From assembly GCF_036588685.1 (NCBI RefSeq), contig NC_086374.1:91816059-91880058 (forward strand): 64,000 nucleotides of DNA, given 5' to 3'. A model generated the notes under the pieces. The model saw only the letters and a list, made by a program, of their open reading frames with translations. It ran no database searches and was not told the DNA's origin. Position numbers and translations under genes: made by a program. The DNA comes from Mytilus trossulus. Taxonomy: Eukaryota; Mollusca; Bivalvia; Mytilida; Mytilidae. Positions 56,066 through 64,000 of the stretch are shown piece after piece (position 1 is the first letter of the stretch; the number at the start of each line of letters is the position of its first letter).

Positions 56066-56752
56066 GTTACGTTGCTGCATGAAATTAGCTATGAAGCACA
56101 ACTTCCAATATAAGTCTGTATAGGAATGCAAGATTCATATCAGCAGATTAGACAATTGATAAAATAAAATACCAACGATAACCAATAAATCACCCAACTT
56201 GGAACAGACACACAAAACATTTGCGGGGTTTTATCATTTTTTTTAACAAAATTTAAAAATCATTTGGAAATGTCTGAAGTCAACAGATTGGTACGAGACA
56301 AACAAATAATTAACATGACAGCAAAAGACATAAAGTGCCTCTCTGAAAATACTCACAGTTTCTGTAAAGCCAATTAAAACAACAAATGTAGTACATAAAT
56401 CATGTCCTCCTAGACTAAAGTATCAATCAGTTAATCAGTACATATCCAACGTAGTATGTGCCATGAAAGACGCCATCAACAGTTTGATGCATGGGTAAGC
56501 ACATTAGTAAAAAATTACAAAAAAATTGGCACGAAACAGTAGAAACTACAAGTCATAAAAGCAAAAGACACCAAATAGGAACACTTTCTGTAAAGCATTA
56601 ATTTAAAAATCCTGATATTCTATCAAATCATTATCGGTTTAACATTTCGATTGTTTTGACACAATGTATTACATACGAGTTGCTGGTGATGTACGGTTTT
56701 CAATTCAACAGGAGAGAAGAAACCATGCAAAACGCAATCACTGATTCTACAG

Positions 56753-57143
56753 GTTGAAAGAAAATCAGACAACTACATGTCTAAAATGGATTAAAAAATA
56801 CACATGTGCAGCCGCACAAGAGGGGTTTAATGTCAGGTGCCCCGGAGTGAACGCAGTTTCTCTACCACTATCTTATCACTCAAAAAAAAATCCTCTGGGG
56901 AAGCGGCAAGAACCCTCTAGGGAACACGTAACTTTGTGTACCTCTGGAGAACACATTTCAAAAGTAACCATAGAAAACAACAGATTTAAGTCATATATTT
57001 TAACAAAAATCTATAACCCCCCTATTAATTTAAAAACGACTTCAAAAAGTTATAAATATACGAAAAAGTATTTCATTAAAGATATTGATACAGTCATTTT
57101 ATTTATAGTCATACTAGTCCTTATGGTGATCCTTGGTGAATAG
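56753..57143 (+). CDS. Candidate 3'-terminal exon: Cys-containing ectodomain plus C-terminal hydrophobic tail
   Basis: Open frame after a plausible acceptor (ctgattctacag) at 56752, with no credible ATG of its own, so it would be the last exon of a gene lying partly elsewhere. It reads LKENQTTTCLKWIKKYTCAA, later VRCPGVNAVSL and HVTLCTSGEHISKVTIENN, and ends DTVILFIVILVLMVILGE: one membrane-length hydrophobic run four residues before the stop. AATAAA follows 82 bases later (57225-57230). Upstream exons were not found. Unknown family; it could still be a chance frame. Confidence 0.3.
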
Positions 57144-57270
57144 ATTAGTTGATTCATTTGGTAATCGTACAATATTTCAATATTTGTTTTATATTTTTCA
57201 TAATCCTTGCTCATTATTTGGAAGAATAAACGCGTAAAGAAAACTAAACATGTTTATGTATTGAACTATT

Positions 57271-57680
57271 CTATGTATTTTCAGATGATTTTGGTAAACA
57301 CATGTCGATGTTCATACTCGAATCACAAATTTGAATATTCTCCAAATGACATGTTTCAATTTGGTTGCAAGACTCGGCGTTACAGTTACTTCGACAAGTG
57401 TTCCATTCGTTATCTTCTTTTCCTATTTCCTTTTCTATGGTGACTTTGCAATCTGTAAGAGAGGACGAATTAAAGTTATTCGGAACACACATTCCCTGCA
57501 AGCAGCTGTTTTCAAAATGACAACCTGCAGCTATACAATCTTTGGAAATACATTTGTCTAAGCATTCTCTCCATTTAGCTGCTCTATTCAGTCGTTCTGT
57601 GTTTACCAATGATGTGTCTTTACAACTACAACTTCTCTTTTTAATGTTCCATCCTTGTACGCTGTGTGGTAATATAATTG
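57271..57680 (-). CDS. Candidate 3'-terminal exon of a Cys-rich secreted protein (two Cys6 units)
   Basis: A minus-strand exon bounded by acceptor TTTCTTTAAATTTCAG (just above 57680) and a stop at 57271-57273. It reads ILPHSVQGWNIKKRSCSCKD, then two units of similar cysteine spacing: WRECLDKCISKDCIAAGCHF to GMC (C-x3-C-x4-C-x4-C-x5-C-x4-C), and WNTCRSNCNAESCNQIETCH to DMC (C-x3-C-x4-C-x5-C-x7-C-x8-C). The regular cysteines and strong acceptor argue for real coding sequence, probably extracellular. No signal-peptide exon was found in the window. Not matched to a named family. Confidence 0.5.
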
Positions 57681-57939
57681 CTGAAATTTAAAGAAACACA
57701 TTGTAATCTTTGTAAAATGTTATTTTTCTTTTTCTATTTTATACTATATTGTACATGCCAAAGGCTTTTACAATATAATATGGATCCCCTAAAAGTGTTC
57801 ATCAAAACATGCGTTGCATAAAGTCAGATAATTCTAATTTTGTCAAAAAATAGATATATGAAAGAACAGTTAAATATGTTTAAAAGTGTAGTACGACGTC
57901 TATTTTCACTATCAGAACTAGTACGCATTTCTGTATAGC

Positions 57940-58075
57940 GATAAACTGAAGCACGCCTGCAGATGCGGGATTTTCTTTCTGTATCGAAGACCCATTGTTG
58001 ACATTGGGCTCTTTAGTCGGATTATTGTCTCTTTGATACGTTCTCTATTTCCATCCTTAATTTTATACTCATAAA
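57940..58075 (-). repeat. R5 reverse copy, 5' part
   Basis: tgcgggattttctttctgta, gaagacccattgttgacatt, gggctctttagtcggattat, gatacgttctctatttccat. In the intron or flank upstream of the Cys-rich exon. Confidence 0.75.
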
Positions 58076-58171
58076 GGCAAACATTACTACTCAAATCTGA
58101 GACTAGCACAGGTGTTCCGGAAGGACAAAAAGTTTGTGCTCCACAACAGGTCGGGCGCTCATAACTTTACA

Positions 58172-58179
<8 letters not shown>

Positions 58180-58202
<23 letters not shown>
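58180..58202. repeat. (TA)n microsatellite
   Basis: Uninterrupted TA dinucleotides. Confidence 0.95.
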
Positions 58203-58393
58203 TGGTATGCTAAGTTATATGTTATACAACTTTACGCAGTACTCGGAGTACAAAATTCTTAACACAAAATCCAGTATTTTGATTGGTTGATTTCTGAGTA
58301 CGATCATTGTGCTCAAAATATTGATGACGAAAAAGCCATTTTTGGATACATCAAAACTGGGACTTGTTGCGACAAACGGAACATAAAGTAGGT

Positions 58394-58625
58394 GGTCATG
58401 CGTGATTCAATTGTACTGGGTCATGCGTGATTCAATTGTACTGGGTCATGCGTGACTCAATTGTACTAGGTCATGCGTGACTCAATTGTACTTGGTCATG
58501 CGTGACTCATTTGTACTGGGTCATGCGTGACTCTATTGTACTGGGTCATGCGTGAATCAATTGTACTGAGTTATGCGTAACTCAATTGTACTGGATCATG
58601 CGTGACTCAATTGAACTGTGTCATG
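58394..58625 (+). repeat. 25-bp tandem array, about nine copies
   Basis: ggtcatgcgtgactcaattg tactg repeats with a 25-base period, each copy with 0-3 changes. No unique spacers between units, so this is not a CRISPR array. Confidence 0.95.
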
Positions 58626-58730
58626 CCATCAGCAAAATAAGATTTGTAGTTTGCGTTGAAAATGCATCAGATCATAAAAACATTTTATTAAAATTAAGTA
58701 TGTCAATAAAGGTTTGGATTTTGTAAATAC

Positions 58731-61215
58731 ATGTATTGCAGGTATTCTGTTAAAGACCAAATTCCTGGATATTTTGATAATACTGAACTCCCTCTTATTT
58801 TTTATATTTACAAGAAATCTACGCGTAAATATGTGTCTAATTATAGCCAATGGTGTAAAGATGTAAATATCATTGAAAATACACCTATGTCATGTAATTG
58901 CAGTAATTCCGAATACACCTATGGCCCCATTTTCCATGTCATAAAAGAAGACCTTAACATCGTTCGCGACCGAGAGTTAAAATCGTCCCCGGTCAATTAT
59001 AAATTGAAATGAGTGTCATAATATCATCCACGACTCACTCTGTACCTACTGTTTGATTTGAAATGGGTAAAACGGGAAAAAGCTGACAAACCGGCATCTT
59101 TGGATTCTTTTTTAATTCAGTAATGAAGATAGTTGATATTCGAATACATCATTTTAAAGAACATTTTACTATAAACAATAACCACAATAAACCTATTTCT
59201 CGTATCCAACATAAACTTAAAGAACTAGCTAAGAAATTTGTTTTTGTCCCGGCTGATAAAGCTGCTAATAATATCATTATTGTTTGACGTAAATTTTATA
59301 TTGAGGTTCTGCAAAAGGAAATCACGAATTCACCAACATTCCAACTGACTTCATTTTCAGAAAACGACATCTGTTACAAACACAAACTTTCAGCTACTTC
59401 TTTACAAGCAGAACCAAATACGCTGAAAGTCCCAACTATGTACTGGCTTCCGAAGCTACACAAAAAACCTTACAAATATAGATTTATTTCATCTTCAAGC
59501 CATAGTTCCACTACTAAATTGTATATTCTACTTACTAGTACACTTGGTTCAATAAAAAATATTGAAAACAACACGTTATTAATTTCTTGCGTCCGAAGCG
59601 CTTTTCTAGATTTACCTTCATCAGGAACGCTCAAAGCCAAACATTTGAAATCCGAAGATGTATAAGTACCGAAACCGTTGAAGAGCTGTATGTCAAAAAT
59701 ACCTAAAATAAGTAGCCAAATTCATCTAAAGCCAACTTTGCCTGAGGGAGTTGAAACCTTAGTTTTTTTTAATAATTTATAAATTTATAAACGGACAAAT
59801 TTTAGTAAAGTTTGTTAAATCATTGTCAGTACCGAAATACTGACTACTGAGCTGATGATACCCTCGGGGACTGATAGTCCACCAGCAGAGGTATCGACCC
59901 AGTGATGTAAAATATTGAAAACAACACGTTATTAATTTCTTGCGTCCGAAGCGCTTTTCTAGATTTACCTTCATCAGGAACGCTCAAAGCCAAACATTTG
60001 AAATACCTAAAATAAGTAGCCAAATTCATCTAAAGCCAACTTTGCCTGAGGGAGTTGAAACCTTAGATTAAAATACCTGATAATAAATTGTTCAAACAAG
60101 GTCTTTGAAAATAGTGGAATTAATTACTTTTGGAGTGTCAAAAACTCGTTGGAAGTAAGTTGATAAATTGCATGCATATATTGGTGATTTTGAATCTGTT
60201 CAAAGTTTTGATTTTTCTACCCTGTACATCACTTTGCCTCATTCTTATTAAGAAAAAAATCACATCCGTAATAAACTGGGCATTTAAAAAGTCAGAATGC
60301 GAGTACATATGTTTAAACTCTTTTAGGTCATGTTTAGTAGCAAAAACAAAAGAACTGTCAATTGGAAATGCTTTTTAATATATATGCGCTTGGATTTTTA
60401 CTTGATAACATCTTTGTCCGCATTGGAGATTCCGTATATCGTCAAGTTATTGGAATTCCAATGTGGACTAACTGTGCACCACTTATTGCGAACCTGTTTT
60501 TTTTTTATTGTTATGAGTTACAATTTATGACTAAAATAAGCAAAGACCCATCGAAACAACATTTGATTAAAAATTTAACCATACTTTTAGATATTTGGAT
60601 GATATATTGGCTTTCAATAATGACGACTTCAATATATATATTAAAGACATTTATTCTGTTGAAGTTACTTTAAATAAAGCTAATACCAACAATGACCACT
60701 GTCCTTTCCTCGATCTTGATATATATATCACTAACGGGAAGCTTAATACTTTATGATAAAAGAGATGATTATTTATTTCCTATCGTTAATTATCCATTTT
60801 TAGATGGTGACGTTCCCTTGTCACTATTTTATGGTGTGTATATATCTCAACTTGTACGATTCGCTCGTGTGTATGTAACAACGTATTAGATTTTAGCGAG
60901 AGAAATTTATGTATTATTGAAAAATTATTACACCAGGGTTTTCGACATCACAAACTAGTCAAAACATTTACTAAGTTTTATCATCGGTATAAGGAAATAA
61001 TTTGTAAATAAAACTCAACATGCAGACATCTTAAACGTTCAGGTATTTTAAATCCAACCTTTTATGGTAATATTCTTTACAAAGCACAAAAATGTCAGTA
61101 TTCACATCAAAAGCTTACAAAACCTTTAAACAGACTTATTAAGAAGAGATATACATGTAGTTACGATACTGTTGTCAGGGTCATTAAAGATTGCATATTT
61201 TGGTATTAATATATT
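58731..61215 (+). pseudogene. Decayed Penelope-like retroelement reverse transcriptase
   Basis: Conserved RT pieces appear in order but in changing frames: an N-terminal segment CNCSNSEYTYGPIFHVIKED (about 58890-58960); KKFVFVPADKAANNIIIV (near 59233, then an in-frame TGA at 59285); TMYWLPKLHKKPYKYRFISS (59438-); ENSGINYFWSVKNSLEV (about 60106-60156); SFDFSTLYITLPH (60207-); LLDNIFVRIGDSVYRQVIGI then TNCAPLIANLFFF (60397-60511); FRYLDDILAFNNDDF carrying the catalytic YxDD (60589-); YPFLDGDVP and YGVYISQLVRFARV (60791-60877). Further C-terminal traces run to about 61200. At least four frameshifts or stops and a ~500-bp intrusion (59565-60075). No GIY-YIG endonuclease was recognised. Confidence 0.82.
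59565..60068 (+). repeat. Direct repeats inside the RT pseudogene
   Basis: A block beginning atattgaaaacaacacgtta and continuing cttgcgtccgaagcgctttt, catcaggaacgctcaaagcc, tgagggagttgaaaccttag occurs at 59565-59766 and again at 59912-60067. The second copy lacks ~45 bases. Between them is a short spacer. The block separates two RT motifs that should be adjacent. Confidence 0.85.
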
Positions 61216-61569
61216 GATTCACTTATAGGGTCTGTGCATCAGAATTAAACACATTTATTTAAAAAAACAGTTGGTAGCAATGACACGGGTTATGTTATTC
61301 TCGTATGTTTTAGGAAAGTATGATACTAAACCCCTAACGGGAGGGATAGTTCCTGGTATTCATATGATGAAGATATGATCTTTCAGTCAGTTTAATTGAG
61401 GTCTTGAGCTGGCATGTCAGTTAACTGCTGTTGCTATTTATGTATTATAGTCATTTTATTTATTTTCTTTTGTTACATCTTCTGACATCGGACTCGGACT
61501 TCTCTTGAACTGAATTTAAATGTACGTATTGTTATGCGTTTACTTTTCTCCATTGGCTAGAGGTATAGG

Positions 61570-62375
61570 GGGAGGGTTGGGATCTCATAAACATGTTTAA
61601 CCCTGGCGCAATTTTGCGCCTGTCCCAAGTCAAGAGTCTAAGACCTTTGGTAGCCTTGTATGATTTTAATTCATTTTCTTGTGTATAATTCGGAGTTTAG
61701 TATGACGTCCATTATTCTGTACTAGTATACATATCTTTAAGGAGCCAGCTGAAGATGCCTACGGTTGCGGAAGTTTCTCGCTACATTGAAGACCCATTGA
61801 TGGTCTTCGGCTGTTGTCTGCTCTATGGTCGGGTTGGTGTAACTTTGACAGATTCCCTATTTCCTTTCTAAATTTTATTAACATTAAGACAAAGAAAAAA
61901 CATAACCTAGACCTTAAGAGGTCAATATACGGCCTTATTTCATACCGGTTAAGAATAAGCTTCTCTTATCGCCCGTAGGACGATGGTATTGACTGCGACA
62001 GCGATAATGACCTCGCCTTTGATTCAGTCATTATCGCTGTCTCAGTCAATATCACTGTCCTGTGGGCAGTCCATATATCACAATAACGACCAGTTTTTCA
62101 ATAAAATTGAGAATGGAAATGGGAAATGTATCAAAGAGACAACAACCCGACCATGAAATTCGAAAAAACAACAGCAGAAGGTCACCAACAAGTCTTCAAT
62201 GTAACGAGAAATTTCCGCACCCGGAGGCGTCCTTCAGCTGGCCCCTCAACAAATATATACTAGGTCAGTGATAATGAACGCCATACTAATTTCCAAATTG
62301 TACACAAGAAACTAAAATTAAAATAATACAAGACTAACAAAGACCAGAGTCTCCTGACTTGGGACAGGCACAAAT
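61570..62375. repeat. Inverted pair of R5 copies around a 97-bp hairpin
   Basis: Reverse R5 at 61570-61880 (gggaggg ttgggatctc, gtgtctgtcccaagtc-type blocks, tttctcgctacattgaagac) and forward R5 at 62100-62375 (gagaatggaaatgggaaatg, aatttccgcacccggaggcg, ctcctgacttgggacaggca). The centre (61971-62067) is a hairpin with ~41-bp arms, gacagcgataatgac / gtcattatcgctgtc being perfect. Confidence 0.8.
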
Positions 62376-64000
62376 AACTGTTTTGTTAATTCAACACAGT
62401 AGACAGTATATCAAGATCGTACATTGTACTTGAGATCTCCCTTCTTAATATGAAGATTTTAGCCATTCTTGTTTCCTGAGCAAAGCAGATAAGTGGACAG
62501 TGTATATTTTTTCTTATATTTAGAATGTTTAGGTATTGAACTGTCCAAAATTGATAATATTTTTTTCTTTGAAACTCAGTGTAATGTTTGATTGACTTGT
62601 TTGCCTTTTTCTTTTGGAAACCATATTGTTAAAATTTTGTCGAATTTTATAAAAAAAAATGTTTTGTTCGTTTGTTTGCGATGCTTTTTTTTCTTAAGTT
62701 TGGATGCTTTTTTTTCTTAAGTTTGATTTTCTATGAGTTCTAATCATATTTTTGCTTAACTTGCAATAATTCACGAATGTTACTCACAGAAAAGAACTAT
62801 GATTATTGTATTTTGCCTCATTCTCGTTTCGTCTTCTATATATATAGATCTAGTTTGGTTACAACCTGAAATCACAACATAAGATAAACGTATTCCTGGC
62901 GCCATCTGAATAAGATCAAGCCACTTAAGTCATTACTATTTAATATTTCTAAAAAAATAACAATGTTGGTATCAATAAAAACTATTTTGAAAGAAATTAC
63001 TACTGTTATTTTGATGACTTTAAAAATCAATTGTATTACTAAGTCTTTAGTTTTCTTTTGTAGCTTATCTGTAACACAGTTGTTCTTTTACCTTTTTAGC
63101 CATGGTGTTGTCAGTTTATATTCGACTCATGGGTTTGAAATAATCTTTGATTTACTAGTGCTACGCATATTTTTAATCAAAGTATACATTAGTTAACATG
63201 GATCATGTCTAAATGTACGGCCTATATTAACAATATCACCGTAAGAATTAGTATATTGTACCTCGTTTTTAAGTAATCCTACAAGTACAGACAACATTTT
63301 TTAACCAAGTCTTTATATTTATGAAAAAAAGTCGGTGAGGATTTTAATCGATTTGCGGTTAAGATATCCCTGATTGCATAAGTCACCAGTTATTCATACA
63401 GGTCATTCATTTAAATCTAAAACTCGACGACAGATACTGTCATAGCGAACTAGTATCGAAATAAGCTCACAGTAAGAAGGTCAAAATCCAAAAATGGAAA
63501 ATTAACAATCAGGAACTTAAAATCTGCTCTTTTATAGTCCTAAATTTTAGTACTTTTCACATGTGAAATTGAAATATTCAAGTCGAGAACTTAATGATGA
63601 CTGTATGAGATTTATTTAAATAAGTCCTTTGGTTAAATTTCAGCTGTAAAATTAGAATATCCTTAAAGTTTTAGATAAAAAATATCATTAAGATAACAGT
63701 AAATGTAAAATGAAAAAAAAACCAATGACTGTGACACTATCCCGTATTTCTGAATACGTCATTTTGATGTTATCTTACACATTTTCAAATTTATATCAGA
63801 AAAAAATTCAAAACACTCTTTTAAATTTTTAACTTTATTTATTTATTTAGTTTCGGAGAATAAACTGTGGGTAACTATTTTTAACAGAAAATCATTAAAC
63901 CATTGCCGAAACGTTCATAGATATTGTCAAGGAGAAATTTACAGCTTTTAAATTTACTGTACCATAAGTCATATTTAGCACATTTCTCTATTTCATTACA
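62376..64000. other. AT-rich gene-free right end
   Basis: No exon recognised. A reverse R3 scrap lies at 63085-63160 (tttagccatggtgttgtcag). The 77-codon frame at 62963-63196 overlaps it. The rest shows nothing. Confidence 0.4.

Noticed and set aside
58394-58625. Regular direct repeats that could suggest a CRISPR array
   Set aside because: Units are contiguous with no unique spacers, and the window is animal nuclear DNA.

Overview
The window is eukaryotic nuclear DNA from a bivalve, almost certainly a mussel of the genus Mytilus. Three things point there: an intronless gene for a Mytilus-type sperm protamine-like (PL) linker histone, a long AT-rich intron-bearing gene, and dense dispersed short repeats, terminal-inverted-repeat elements and small tandem arrays. 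Nothing looks bacterial.

Layout. The PL-II/PL-IV precursor gene lies at 1203-1829 (+) and carries a canonical histone-mRNA 3' stem-loop at 1863-1878. From about 1.9 to 17.2 kb no intact gene is visible. That stretch holds dispersed repeats, a 210-bp element with a 7-bp target duplication, a decayed reverse-transcriptase fragment (4860-5225), a 49-bp tandem array, a ~150-bp satellite-like array, a ~1.9-kb composite element with inverted ends (9521-11398), two TTAA-flanked elements and a nested element pair (15981-16643).

The main gene fills 17.2-52.0 kb on the minus strand. Twenty-two exons were found by reading both splice sites and the reading phase of every junction. They join into one open frame of 1263 codons: signal peptide, acidic Ser/Thr-rich region, SUN domain, second acidic region, coiled coil, one transmembrane segment and a cytoplasmic tail. 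This is the mussel orthologue of SUCO/SLP1 (SUN domain-containing ossification factor). Exon 18 contains a 69-bp tandem duplication that doubles its splice donor and predicts an in-frame 23-residue alternative, next to a truncated dispersed repeat. The introns are full of small transposons.

From 52.1 to 64 kb there is a probable bidirectional boundary (ETS- and NRF-1-like motifs at the SUCO start), several tandem arrays, a fold-back element, a decayed Penelope-like reverse transcriptase (58.7-61.2 kb) and, at 56.75-57.68 kb, two convergent candidate terminal exons. One of these is a Cys-rich exon on the minus strand with two Cys6 units. No tRNA, rRNA or CRISPR was found.

I see no sign that the two main genes work together. 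The PL gene serves sperm chromatin condensation, and SUCO serves protein folding and membrane quality in the ER and nuclear envelope. Their closeness appears incidental.
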